Made by a program: the position numbers and the translations under genes
The notes under the pieces: model-generated
Told to the model about the DNA's origin: nothing
What the model saw: only the letters and a program-made list of their open reading frames with translations
The model's database searches: none
Source of the DNA: Craterostigma plantagineum
Taxonomy: Eukaryota; Streptophyta; Magnoliopsida; Lamiales; Linderniaceae
Direction of reading: 5' to 3'
Length of the DNA stretch: 64,000 nucleotides
Assembly (NCBI GenBank): GCA_027422505.1
Contig: JAPQWV010000051.1
Coordinates: 1,827,501 to 1,891,500, forward strand
Shown: piece by piece, positions 33,754 through 46,151 of the stretch
How the letters are laid out: every line of letters starts with the position of its first letter
Position numbering within the stretch: position 1 is the stretch's first letter

Positions 33754-34939
33754 GTTGCATTGTGTGAGGAGGATACCACTGCTCTAACAAAAAAAAAAGG
33801 GTCACAGTTTTGTCAAATTGCCTTGACTCCAAGAATTGCATGATCCCGTGTCGTCGAAAGCTTACAACATCAGCAGTCCTCTCCACCCTTATTACCCTCT
33901 GGCTAAAGTGAGGCCACATCTCCTCATTAAACAGGGCATAGAACCTCCCACTTGGCAGTGGAGTCTCCCAGTCCGACTCAGATGTGGGGTCAACATCTTC
34001 GCCAACATCTTCATTGTCGCTGGAAATTGGTGATAGGGCTTGACTGCTTGGAACTGGCAGAGGGGATTCGGCTCGTCTTGATCTCTTCGGGGGTCTGTCC
34101 TCTGAGATCGTAGGCCTTTTTCCTGCCTTCTTCCTCAGTTTGTGCTTCCAAGTGGCAAGGGTTTCAGCACCATCAAATTCATCCTCGCCTTCGCTCTCAG
34201 CGGCAGAGGAACTTGGGTCCGTAGATGGTGTGCCTCCCCCTGGACTCACAGCCTCAGTATCCAACCCATCATAGGTTGTGGAGTCGATAATCTCGTCTGT
34301 CGAAGCACTGGACGGTGAAGACGGCGGAGTAGGAGCTCGTTCATGGACAGGGCTATGTACCTGTGCTTCAGTAGCACTGGGCTCCCCCTGAATTGGGACT
34401 TCAGCAGCAGCGTGAGAGGGCGCATCCTATGAGGTTTCTGTTGCGGTTTCAGATGAGGAACTGGAGAGTTGAATAGGCTTATCTGCCGTTGATTTTGGAC
34501 CCTTGGAGGCTCGGGATTGCCGGATTCTGTTGCTTTGGTGTTGCTTTGAAACAGAGCTGCTCACAGGTTTAGGAGGTTGAGGTCGATATTTCTTCTTCTT
34601 AGAGGCGCTTTTCTTCTTCGCCGGCACTCTCTGAGACACCATTGGGGTCACTGTGGCGGGAATTGGGTCTGGGACTGGGTCTCCTCCTGCAGCCACGGCA
34701 AAAACAGGGGTTCCTGTGTTAATAGCACCTCCAACCACTCTAGTTTGGATCGGGGGTCTAACTCCGCCACTCGTGCCGGCTGTCTGCTCACGACGAGTCT
34801 GACAGAGCACACTCGGAGTGACATCATCCACATCTTCAATCGGCACTGGAATGGTTTGAATTGGAGGCACATCGTAGACTGTTTCGTGAGATGTTGGGTT
34901 GTCATCCTGGGTTTCTACGCGATCGGGTGAAGTCGACAT
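33754..34939 (-). pseudogene. Sirevirus-type env-like ORF fragment
   Basis: From ATG 34,939: MSTSPDRVETQDDNP, a long Pro/Ser/Lys-rich region (AKKKSASKKKKYRPQ), a TAG near 34,429, then Ser/Glu/Asp-rich sequence with KRSRRAESPLP and a folded-looking end (GRFYALFNEEMWPHF, RHGIMQFLESRQFDKTV). Composition and start resemble the env-like ORF at 46,152 in the complete element. No pol is adjacent. Function unproven. Confidence 0.55.
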
Positions 34940-35099
34940 TTCCAGAGATAAGATCAAAGAAATTTGACCGAAAATTTTGGGTGTAGAAATCGCAAGTTAG
35001 CACAGAGACGCAGAGAACAATTCTAGAGAGAGAGGATGGACTTAGAAGTTAGGGTTTGTGAATAGTGCGACTCGATCAATCAAGTCACGTATTTTTAAG

Positions 35100-36399
35100 C
35101 AGGTTTCAACGGTTACATAGCACTCACTCAACTCAGTAATCATAGCAAGTAGTGGAGTAAATGGGATGTGAAAAGTAACCGTTGGACAGATAAAAATATT
35201 TAGGCATATTGATATAAATTTGAAATAAGTTTAAACAAACTTGCCTAAACAACGTGGAGCTAATAATAGTAAATGAACTTAGACATCATGTGGCATACAA
35301 GAGCAAATTGGGGACTCAGTCATGCGAGTAAACAGAGCAGTTTAGACCATGATTCAAACAAAAATACCAAGTCAAAAATCAATATAGAGTCGAGCGATAC
35401 TAACCGTTAGAGTGACGCTGATGACCATTGAGACACATGTAACAAGCTGTCCTTAGAGAATTTTAATGCAATTCTGAGAGATTTCTAGACTAGACACACA
35501 TAACTAACTAATGCAGTATTAAAGACAGACACAGATAAAACGAAAGCATAAAATGTGATTATGTGATTTACGTGGCTTATGTGATTTACATGTTTTACCT
35601 GTTTTACTTACGTTGTACGTGGATCATGCTTTATGAAATTTCATTTATATGCATAGCGCATGCATACCACGTTAGGGAGAGAGATGGTTATACCGTATTG
35701 AGACGGTGATATGAGATATTGACGTACGGGGTAGAATGAGATGCTTGTGATTGGTGACTCTTAGAGGAGTCGAGGTTTGGCTCACTGGGCACCTGGCGGA
35801 GACAACTTTAGCATACGTCCACGGATGAACCGAGCTTCGCCTTGTATTACTCATAGCACGAAAAGTACAGACTACTCAGCCCTCTACAAGTTTCGTGTTT
35901 TGGCCTCTCAGAGATTCTCACTCTACAAGACGCTACAAGCCCACAAAATCATTCGTCGAACTGATATGAAGAACTTTATATAGCTGAAATAACTAAGTGT
36001 CGAACATTTTGAGCCTTTGATTTCATCTTGATCGAACACCCCAGATCGTGCCACGTCGTACATGCTTTAAGCATGACCCAATGTAAATCGCGTGACGTTT
36101 TTGTAAGTGAAATGCTGCGTTAATTTTCCACCGTCCGATCTTGATCAAGCGGTCGAGATTCGACATCACTCAGATCGAATCTCGTTTAATCTCGGCCATC
36201 GATCTCCTTCGCGCGCCATCCGACGATCCACGTTCAAATCGCAACTTTGAATCATAGCCTTCATATCACGCGCGCACAGAATCGGACGGCTACTGAACTT
36301 CGACCCCATCTTCAGCTCTTCTGATCTTCAGTTCGTCCGACCGGCTTCTCCGGCGATTTCCGGCGGTTCCGGCGAGGTCCAGGCTCGCATTCCTTAACA
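35100..36399 (-). mobile_element. Probable Sirevirus LTR / 5' region remnant
   Basis: Minus strand starts TGTTAAGGAATGCG at 36,399, is CCGG-rich at first and later has TATATAAAG and a ATGAGTAATACA stretch, as in long LTRs. A possible inner edge is near 35,655-35,665. No target duplication or good primer site was found, so the boundaries are weak. Confidence 0.4.
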
Positions 36400-36961
36400 G
36401 AATTAATACAACAAAATATAATACCATGCTTAAGAGTGGTCATAAAAAATTAAGACTGATTTTGATCATGAGCCCTCGGTTCGAACCATAGCGGTGACCG
36501 GTGAGAAATCCTAAGATGGGTTGTTAAACCGACCCGTAAGTGTAACCCGTGAATCCTTTGTTCACCTTTTAATTAATATGGTCAAAACCATAATTCTAAA
36601 ATTATGAACGAAATGTAAGTACTAAAATAGGACAACTTACAATACATGCCTCAAAATCGTGAGACCGACGAAATTAAATGCGACACAACTAAGTGACGAG
36701 TGTCTTTATTAATTCAATATAACGAATAAATATTTTAAACATTAAATCTTATTTATTATGAGATAGTAAAAGAAAACTCTATTCGTTTTCGCATCTGTGC
36801 TGCGCTCGTCTCCCTTCGACTTCAGGCGCTTTCTAGGGTTTTATCACTTGGACCTTCTCACGAGGATTTCCCTCAGCCGTACATTTTACGTATCGATCGC
36901 TACCATTGTAAGTGTGTGGGGGAACTTTATTGGGCAGCACGCGGTTAATATATTCGGTGTT
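36400..36961. other. Upstream region of the CCCH/KH gene
   Basis: No repeats or coding signal recognised. In-frame codons run open from 36,797 to the chosen ATG at 36,962, so a longer N-terminus cannot be excluded, but this part has no family-like motif and is probably 5' UTR. Confidence 0.45.
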
Positions 36962-38755
36962 ATGGAGCTGAAGAGAAGCAGGCCCGAAGATGAGGTGAAT
37001 GGCGAATCTGGTTTCAAGAAATTCAAGCAAGGTACCCCTTTTAATGATTTTCATGTTGTTTTTTGGGGTTATTTTGGTGTTTCTTTAGCTCGTTTGATTT
37101 TCTGGTTGGCTGAATCTTGGGATTTATGTACATGTCTACTCGATGCTTCTAGATTAGTCATGTATTCATATTTGCAATGTTATTAGTGTTTCTGATATAT
37201 ATGGCGCTGGATTTTGGAAGTGGAAGTGTAGAGTTAGGTCTGTGAAAAACAATTGTTCTGTGCCATTTGTTATGCTGGGTTCTATGTTGCCTTTCTGTGT
37301 GATTTTTTTTTGGCAATAATGATGGTAGAAGCTCACTGAACATTCAAGAATTGATTGTTGGTACTTGTGAGTTGTTTTTTGAAGTGTTTAATTGTTGAAA
37401 ACGGTAGCTTGAAGATGGTTTATAGAAGATTGGAGATTAATCACTTTGATAAACTTGTAACTGAGGGAAACCATTAATTTTCTGCAACAGAAATGGGGTC
37501 CGGTATAGGAAGCAAATTGAAGCCATGCACAAAATTTTTCAGGTTCTAATCATAAACTTATCTAAAATCAGAATCTGTAAGTGGATCGTTTTATACATCG
37601 ATTGTGGAACTGAAGCCACGACTGTTGTTTATCCTGAAGAATTCATATTTCGAACTAATGTATTGGGTATCTAAAGCTGTGCAGCAGGTTATACACTTCA
37701 CGAACGAATATGATAAATTACAGCAATTGAATGGCAATGGGTGAATGAGTAACTGAATGAACATCTCGCTCGGAGAAATGCAACACCTACTGAAAGGAAT
37801 TGCTCACTAATGATGCAGTGTTGAATGATCTGCACAGTTTGATAGAAATAAAGAACCATCTTCCGTTTTCTTTGGAACTGTCTAATGTTTCTTTCCAATT
37901 ACTTTTGAGTCATCCGTGTTGCTTTCCAATTGCAGTCCCTCGGGTTGCCCTTACGGAGAAGGCTGCCACTTCTTACACTACGTCCCAGGTGGTCTCAAAG
38001 CAGTGACTCAAATCCTCGGCAACAACCCAGCCATGCCCTCCACGCCCAAGACCAACCACATGGGCCCACCGCCACCACCTCAATTCCCCGAGGGCTCCTC
38101 CCCATTCATCAAATCCCGCCTATGCACCAAATACAAAACCGCCGAGGGCTGCAAATTCGGCGACAAGTGCAGATTCGCCCACGGCGAGTGGGAGCTGGGC
38201 AAGCCCGCCGTCCCATCCCACGAAGACCCACGAGCCATGGGCCGGTTCGGAGGTGGAGCCAGCGGTGGCTACATGGACCCGGCCCACGCCCACCCCAACC
38301 CAGGCCCGTCGGCTGGGTTCGGGGCAACGGCTACAGCCAAGATAAGCATCGATGCTTCCATGGCTGGAGCAGTGATAGGCAAAGGCGGGTCGAATTCGAA
38401 GCAGATTTCGAGAATGACTGGTGCTAAGCTATCGGTTAGGGACCATGAGTCTGACCCTGGCTCGAGGAATATCGAGCTCGAGGGAACGTTCGATCAGATA
38501 AAGCAAGCTAGTCAGATGGTTCAGGAGCTTATAATGAACTTGGCTGCTGCATCTTCGGGCAAGGGCCCGATGAGGGGCCGTGGCGGTGGTGGGCGGTTTG
38601 GCCCGTCGGGCCCGGGGGGCCCGGGCGGGGGGTACAAGGCGAGTAATTTCAAGACGAAGATTTGTGAGAACTTTGCAAAGGGGACTTGTACTTTTGGGGA
38701 TAGGTGCCACTTCGCTCACGGGACCGAAGAATTGCGAGAGGGCGGCAGCGTCTGA
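36962..38755 (+). CDS. CCCH zinc finger and KH domain RNA-binding protein
   Basis: Three exons (36,962-37,031; 37,491-37,542; 37,936-38,755) with GT-AG introns give 313 residues. N-terminus MELKRSRPEDEVNGESGFKK has the basic GFKK motif of the family. Three CCCH fingers: CTKFFSPSGCPYGEGCHFLH (C-x8-C-x5-C-x3-H, assembled across two exons), CTKYKTAEGCKFGDKCRFAH (same spacing) and CENFAKGTCTFGDRCHFAH (C-x7-C-x5-C-x3-H). A KH domain with the GxxG loop (GAVIGKGGSNSKQI) lies between fingers 2 and 3, and a Gly-rich linker precedes finger 3. This order matches a small plant family of CCCH/KH proteins thought to bind mRNA. All metal ligands are present; gene looks intact. Confidence 0.92.
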
Positions 38756-39090
38756 GATTTTTGTGGCTCGGTTTTCGATTTGTTTGTGGTTTCGATTTTG
38801 TTTTGTTGTGGTGTTTGTTCTTTGTGTTGCTTTGGGGTTGCATTCTTGGTTTGCCATAGATGAGAGTATGCTTCTGTTGAAGAGTATGTTGCAGGCTTTT
38901 TTGTAGCTTCGACTTTTCTACGCTTGTTTTTCGTTTGAAATTGTTTTTTTTTGTTTGATTTTGATTATGTGCGGAACAATTTAGAAAAATAAAATTAATG
39001 ATGAAAAAGCCTATTTGTGTTTGCTTATGATATCGAATAGCGTCGAATTCTATTTGTGTTTGCTTATGATATCGAATATATCTTTATTTG
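38756..39090 (+). other. 3' UTR and flank of the CCCH/KH gene, with a 29-bp direct repeat
   Basis: T/G-rich 3' UTR. The 29-bp stretch beginning CTATTTGTGTTTGC occurs at 39,011-39,039 and again at 39,050-39,078 (offset 39). The Sirevirus LTR starts at 39,091. Confidence 0.6.
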
Positions 39091-40824
39091 TGTTGACCTT
39101 TTTGGTCCATGTGTGTTAGAGAGTTTTGATGGACAATGTAATTGTAATAACGTTAGATCTATAAATTAAGCAATTCGATCTATGATCAATATAATGTCTA
39201 AGTATATGAAAATATTCACACATGCATTGATTATGAGCTATAGATTGATTAAAGTGTTGAATATTTGATTCGCATATGATTTGGTGATTAATTGATGAGA
39301 CTAGGTGAACGCATGTTATAGACATCCCATGAGATAGGATATATCGTACTGTGCTATATATGGAAATAATGCATGAGATATCCTACTGAGTTATATATGG
39401 AAAATATGCTGTTTATATATGGAAAGTGATATACCCGTTGATACTTGATTATTCCTGGACGAGAATCACATATACGATCTATGCATAACTTCCACGGAAT
39501 TTAATGTGCAATATTGAATTAATATGTTTCCTTATGCTGATTGGAATATTATATTTAGGGAAGATTTGATTTGATTGACTTTGTGGATAAGATGCTATTA
39601 TATGGTGTGTGCTATAAACGGATGTGATCTCTGAAATAAGGAAAGTTCCGCCATGATTTGATAAATCGAATTAAGTGTGTTCTGATCTGATTTGCGTGCT
39701 AAACATGCTAATTATATTGATCTAATACTATGAGTTGTACATGGAAAACGTGCTGATATGATGCTATCTTGTGTGTTATATTTGGAAATTAATTTGGATC
39801 GACTTACACTAGAAACATATAGCAGGGAATCACTTATGGAATGTCCTGATATGGTAAATATATGCGAGGTAATTGAATATGCATGAGAACAAATTTGGAT
39901 CTTTATATGGAATATATTCATGCTTAAATGAGCTCTTATATGGAAAAATCATGCTTTAATGTGCCATGACCGTTGTGATGATTTATTAAAAAGCATGATT
40001 TTATATGGCATGTTGACTTCGAAACTTCATAGAAACTATGCTTGATTGTGTGATTATTATATGATATGATTTTCCATGTGAAGTGCGAATTGAAAGGTTT
40101 ATATACATGCTACACTTCATAATCTCAACGACTAAGAATTTGCGAATATAAGCCTACGAGAGATATTTGAGCAGAAAGATACTAAGAGATTCCTGAGCCT
40201 TCCATTTGCGATAGCTTTCTGCCTTACTGAGCGTTAACTTGCGATTCCATCACTGAGCGAGTGATTCATCTGATATTCCATCATCCCCTCCATATATTCT
40301 GTTTTCGGACGTGTTGTCTTCGGACGTGAGCAATACCAAGGAGGCAAGGTCGACGTTTACGCACACGTGAAGGGAAGGACGAGTTCCGGGGGCCCTTCGG
40401 TAGCGAGCTGTGTCTGTCGGGATCGAGGAGATTCCGAGGAACGAAACTCGGCGTGTGGTAACCTAGTAGTGACTAGTGCACGACTTGTTTCGGTTGTGTA
40501 TTGGGCTAACCAATCAGTTTTGTAACCAGCTACGGTGCATTATAGTGATTGGTTAAACTCTTGGGAAGCAAATCCCAAGGAGAGGAGTAAACCCCAGTTG
40601 GTGATATAACCTCTATAAAAATCCTGTCTCGCATTTACTTTTCGGTTATTCCTTTATCGTTGTACAGACCCGACACACATCCGACGGTACTAGGATATAT
40701 CAGGCATACTCACCACCAACGTTAGTAGGCATATCTAAGTTACTACACTTAGAATTTGTGAAAAGAAGCATAAAACCTTTATAAGCCTAATTCACCCCCC
40801 CTCTTAGGCACATTTATATCTTCA
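39091..40824 (+). repeat. 5' LTR, 1734 bp
   Basis: Starts TGTTGACCTT, ends TATCTTCA just before the primer site. Has many TATATGGAAA motifs. Shares its first about 420 bp and last about 290 bp with the 3' LTR; the 1.04 kb between is absent there. Confidence 0.93.
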
Positions 40825-40826
40825 TT

Positions 40827-40838
40827 TGGTATCAGAGC
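40827..40838 (+). other. Primer binding site, tRNA-Met type
   Basis: TGGTATCAGAGC two bases inside the 5' LTR edge. Confidence 0.95.
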
Positions 40839-40883
40839 GGTTTACTCAAACGACGGGCCTAACATGCCTGAGTTAAAGATCTA

Positions 40884-42465
40884 ATGGCTTCTTCGAGATT
40901 TGATTTTTTGCAGAGGGACAATCCCATTCCAGGCCACCACTCTTCGACGGAACCAACTACGCCATATGGAAAAACCAGATGAAGGAATTTCTGCTTGCCA
41001 CTGACTATGATCTGTGGGATATCATCACTACTGGACCTTACACTCCTAAGAAGGTGGATGGAACTCCAAAGAAAGGTTCTGACTACGATTCAACAGATAA
41101 GCGAGGAATCTCAATGAATGCCAAAGCAAAGAACATGATCGCCTGCGCGCTTACGAGAGAAGAATACAATCGTGTGAGTGCATGCGAATCTGCCAAAGAC
41201 ATGTGGGACATGCTTCAAGTTACGCATGAGGGAACCACTCGAGTTGTACAAGAAAGAATAGCCCTTCTAACCCACCATACGATCTGTTCAAAATGGAGGA
41301 CAACGAGACCATAAGCCACATGTACGCCAGATTCATGAATATCATCAATCAAATGTTCTCATTGGGAAAGAAAATATCGGATGGTGAAAAGGTGCGAAAA
41401 ATACTGAGATCTCTCCCAAGAGAATGGAATCCCAAAGTAACTGTCATCTACGAACCAAAGGACTTGGACGAACTCTCCGTCTCAGAACTGATCGGATCCC
41501 TAACCACCTACGAGATGACTCAGATCTCTATCAAAGAAAAACCACCAGCTCGAAACCAACCAAATATTGCCTTCAACACGGAACAAGACAATGATTCTGA
41601 TGGAGAAGAAGAAACTGAGGAATACTTGCTGGAGCAGATTGCCATGCTAACTAGGAGGTTCGAAAAATCTCGACTGAGAAGGAAGTTCAAAGGAAACTCC
41701 AAGTTCCAACCTAGGAACAAGGGAATATCGTCATCAGGGAACAATGTGCAGAAATGCTTCAAGTGCAACAAGCCAGGCCACTTCGCCTCAAACTGCCCGA
41801 TGGAAAATGGTGACAAAAAGATAAAGAAGCAGAAAGCCATGGTCACCAACTGGGAAGAGGCTGAAAGTGAAGAAGAGGAAGATCTCGCCTACATGGTCAA
41901 TGATAATGATCAGGTATCTTCTTCATCCATTATTAAGAAAATACTCTTTCTAAATGAATTATATGATAGGCAAGATGAATCTCATGATAACGTTTCCTCA
42001 GTTCCTGAAGTAGATGAAAAGGAGAAGATGTTTGAAATAATTCAAAACGCAGAAAGAAGGATTAAGACGCTCAACTCACAAGTGAAGAGTCTGATTAGGC
42101 AAAGAGATGACATAGCTAGAGAGAAACATCAAACACATCTAGAAAATGAGCGCCTGAAAGCCGAGCTAGAAACTCTTAAGGAAGAGAAAGTCTTGTGTAA
42201 TTGCGAAAAGCTTAGGAAGCAAGAAAACATATCTAGAGACATGTCCATTCGTAACGATTTCTTAGAAGAAAAATCTCGTACTAATGACAGACTTCTTGTA
42301 GGACAACAAAATCTCAACATGATACTTAGTCTTCCTAGACCTGTTGGAAAAATAGGGATAGGATATTCCACAACACCTAAGCATGCTGCATCCTCACAAG
42401 ATTTTAGAAAGCCTAATTGTTTTTCATGTGGCCATCACGGTCATTATGCTAACAACTGTTTTTGA
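40884..42465 (+). pseudogene. Sirevirus gag, frameshifted
   Basis: From ATG 40,884 (MASSRFDF), a one-base shift near 40,935 precedes PPLFDGTNYAIWKNQMKEF; UBN2-type gag continues with DLWDII, AKAKNMIACALTREEYNRV and, after another shift near 41,275, FKMEDNETISHMYARFMNI. A CCHC knuckle CFKCNKPGHFASNC lies at about 41,757, an acidic and coiled-coil region follows, and a second CCHC CFSCGHHGHYANNC ends the ORF. Two knuckles around a long coiled coil fits Sirevirus gag. Confidence 0.9.
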
Positions 42466-45400
42466 AGAAAGCTGATAAAACTAGATATATCTGGAGGCCA
42501 AAGCAGATTCCTAAGAATCAAAGTTCTAACACTGGCCCGCCTGTGTTTGTGAGATCACAGTCTATGACAGATGATATATCATGTGTTAACAGGAGTTATT
42601 TTGCCACTAACCTTTTAGGACCCAATCGAAGTTGGGCACCTCAGAAAAGAACTGATTCATGCAGGTACAAAGAAGAAAATCCAGCAAGAAAAACAAGTGG
42701 TACCTCGACAGTGGGTGTTCCCACCATATGACAGGTGATATCAGTAAGTTTGTGTCGGTGAAAGCATATGACGGAGGATATGTCTCCTATGCCGACAATA
42801 CAAAAGCTAAGATTATTGGAGTTGGAACTGTTGGTAACACTTTACATACTACTAGAGATGACGTATGGTTGGTTAAGAATCTAGAACATAACCTCATTAG
42901 CATTAGTCAATTATGCGATAAGGGTCATAAAGTTACTTTTGAAAATGATAAGTGTGTAGTTAGAAATGATTCTTTTCAGTGCATCTAGGGATGGAAATAT
43001 CTATTGCATAACTCTTGATGATATCACTGACCAAAATGTCAAGTGTTTAGCAGTTACACAGGATAACACCTGGTTATGGCACAGACGCCTAGGACATGCC
43101 AATATGGAATTACTGTCTCATATCACAAGCAATGCACTAGTACGAGGTGTTCCTGACATAAAGTTCGTCAAGGACAAAACATGCAAGGCGTGCCAAATGG
43201 GCAAGCAGACCAAGATATCGTTCAAAGCAAAGAATGTGATATCTACATCCAGACCTCTGGAATTACTGCATCTCGACCTTTTTGGTCCTGTTCAAACGAT
43301 GTCTCTGCGAGGTAAACGATATGCCTTCGTCATTGTTGATGATTATTCCAGGTACACTTGGGGGATATTCCTTGCACATAAGAATGGGGCACTAGATAAC
43401 TTTGCATCACTGGTGAAGAGACTAGAAAATGGAAAAGAAATGAATCTGTGTAGGATACGTAGTGATAACGGACTGGAATTTGATAGTAAGTCATTTGCAT
43501 CATTCTGTGATCAGTACGGATATAGTCATAACTTCTTTGCCCCTATAACTCCCCAACAGAATGGCGTAGTTTAACGTAAAAATAGGGTATTACAAGAAAT
43601 GGCTAGATCTATGTTACATGAGTATGATATTCCTAAACAGTTCTGGACGGAAGCTGTTAGTACAGCTTGTTATGTGTCTAACCGTGTCTTCCTTAGGCCG
43701 ATATTAAAGAAGACTTCTTATGAAATCTGGCATGGTAGAACTCCAAATATAAGTTACTTTCATGTGTTTAGATGCAAATGTTTTATCATGAACGCTAGAG
43801 ATAAGAGAGGAAAATTTGACTCTAAGGTTGATGAAGGGATATTCCTTGGTTACAGTCTTCACTCTAAGGCTTATCCCGTTTATAATAAGAGGAAGCTGAC
43901 TGTTCAGGAATCCATACATGTTACTTTTGATTAGATACCTAACGCAGATGCTACTGATGAGGAAGGTATAGATTTGCCCTGTGCAGAATTACATGTTACT
44001 AAAGACGGTGAGGACGATATTCCAGAACACGAAAATTTTGAAACACTGGAACCAGAGGCTGATGAGCTGCAACCTAGAAAATGGAAGCATGCTTCCAGTC
44101 ATCCAACAGATCAAGTAATATGGAACATCAGATCTGGAATCAAACTCGAGCGACTGCACGAAATCAGGATACAGTGGAATCCCATGATGTACTGCTCTCC
44201 ATGATGGAACCTAAGATAGTCCATGAAGTCCTGGACGATATCTCCTGGGTCTCTGCCATGGAGGATGAGCTATTTCAGTTTGAAAAGAGCCATGTGTGGA
44301 CACTCGTAGAGAGACCAGATGAAAAATCCATCATAGGAACCAAATGGGTCTTCCGCAACAAACTCGACGAACACGGATAAGTCACTAGAAACAAAGCGAG
44401 GTTAGTTGCAAAAGGTTATTCCCAGGAGGAAGGTATTGATTTCGATGAAACTTTTGCTCCGGTAGCTAGATTAGAGTCTATATGTGTCTTACTTGCATAT
44501 GCATGCTTTAAACGCTTTAAACTTTTTCAAATGGACGTAAAAAGTGCATTTTTAAATGGTTTTATAAATGAAGAGGTTTATGTAGAACAACCACCGGGCT
44601 TTGCTAGGGAAGATTTTCCAAATCATGTTTTAAATTGAATAAAGATTTATATGGTTTAAAGCAGGCTCCTAGGGCATGGTATGAAAGGCTAAGTAAGTTC
44701 TTGATTGACATAGGATTTTCAACTGGAACTATTGATAATACACTGTATATTAAGTACGAAGGTGATCACATGATACTGGTCCAAATCTACGTTGATGATA
44801 TCATATTGGAAGTACTAATATCCTTCTTTGCGAGGAATTCTCTAAGTATATCCAATGCAATTTCCACCCATATGCATCAGACCACCAAAACAGACTGTGA
44901 TGAATCAGGTACACCAGTTGATCAAACAGAATATCGAGGTATGATCGGAAGCCTTCTTTACTTAACTACTAGTCGCCCTGATATTATGTTTGTTGTTGGT
45001 ATGTGTTTGAGATATCAGTCTGACCCTAGGGAATCTCACTTGACAGCAGTCAAGCGTATACTTAGATATATCAAGGGTACTGTGAATTTTGGTCTATGGT
45101 ATTCATATTCGGATGAATTCACATTAATGGGATATTCCGATGCCAACTATGCCGGCTGTAGGGAAGATAGGAAAAGTACTAGTGGAACTTGCCAATTACT
45201 TGGAAATTCCCTGGTAACTTGGTCTAGTAGAAAGCAAAATGCTGTCGTCCTCTCCACAACCGAAGCTGAATATATCGCCTTAGGAAATTGTTGTCAACAA
45301 GTTCTTTGGATGAAACAAACCGTTAGTGATTTCGGGCTAGGTTATGATAAAATTCCTATTCTGTGTGATAGCACTAGTGCCATTAGTATTACTAAGAATC

Positions 45401-45609
45401 CCGTGCATCATCCTCGTACTAAGCATATCGAGGTTAAACATCATTTTATACGAGACCATGTTCAGAAGGGGAATATCAGTGTGGAATTCGTAGGAACAAA
45501 TGATCAGCTTGCTGATATCTTTACGAAGCCCCTAATTGAGGCAAGATTCTGCAGCATCCGTGATCGATTGGGAATTATCGAGCTAAATAAGGTTAGTAAA
45601 TCTGTCTAA
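42466..45609 (+). pseudogene. Sirevirus pol: protease, integrase, RT, RNase H; several lesions
   Basis: Protease KWYLDSGCSHHMTGD (about 42,690); pre-integrase WLWHRRLGHANMELL and CKACQMGKQ; integrase with LDLFGP, IVDDYSRY, IRSDNGLEF and TPQQNGV followed by a TAA at 43,572; further stop at 43,932 (TAG) and 44,378 (TAA). RT motifs [32 protein letters not shown] and YVDDII are present, but right after YVDDII a base is missing and roughly 60 residues of RT are lost before ESGTPVDQTEYRGMIG. RNase H is readable: SDANYAGC, STTEAEYIALG, CDSTSAI, HHPRTKHIEV, ending LGIIELN. Not functional. Confidence 0.92.
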
Positions 45610-46151
45610 TTCTATCATTTGCTCTAGGTTAATTTATTTTAGGTAGAAATTCATAGTTATCCTATCTTAATACATTCATTCAGCCCTATCTTAAGACATT
45701 CATTCGTAGTTTTCCTTAAGTGTGGCCTTCATATTTTAAGAAAAGATTTGTAGTTATCCCATTCAAAGACATTCTTTCAGCTATCTAGACTATTTTAGGA
45801 ATATTCGATCTTCTGGATCTGTGTTTTAAATGTGATTAGGTTATTCTAGGAAGGAACTCATAGATATCTTTCCAGCCGTTCAGTTATTTTAGGGAACTCA
45901 TTTAATTAAAATATATTCCTATCCAACCCAGTCAAATCCCTTCCATAATTATGAGATCCCGTCAAATCAGTCTGATACTTCTGACAGTTTTCTTCACCTC
46001 CTTTTGAAATTTCAAATTTCAAATTTTAAATTCCATCCTTATCTCTTCCAAACATAAACCGACCCATCTCCTTCAAAAATCAGAACCGTCCTTCAACTCT
46101 CATCATTCATTCATCTTCTCCAAATTTCCTACCAAACCCTAATCTCTGAAA
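45610..46151 (+). other. Spacer between pol and env-like ORF
   Basis: T-rich non-coding; contains two to three degenerate copies of a CCTATCTTAA-GACATTCATTC motif at 45,660-45,775. Confidence 0.5.

Noticed and set aside
38429..38906. ORFs on both strands over the CCCH/KH last exon.
   Set aside because: GC-rich shadows of the real coding frame, which has all zinc ligands.
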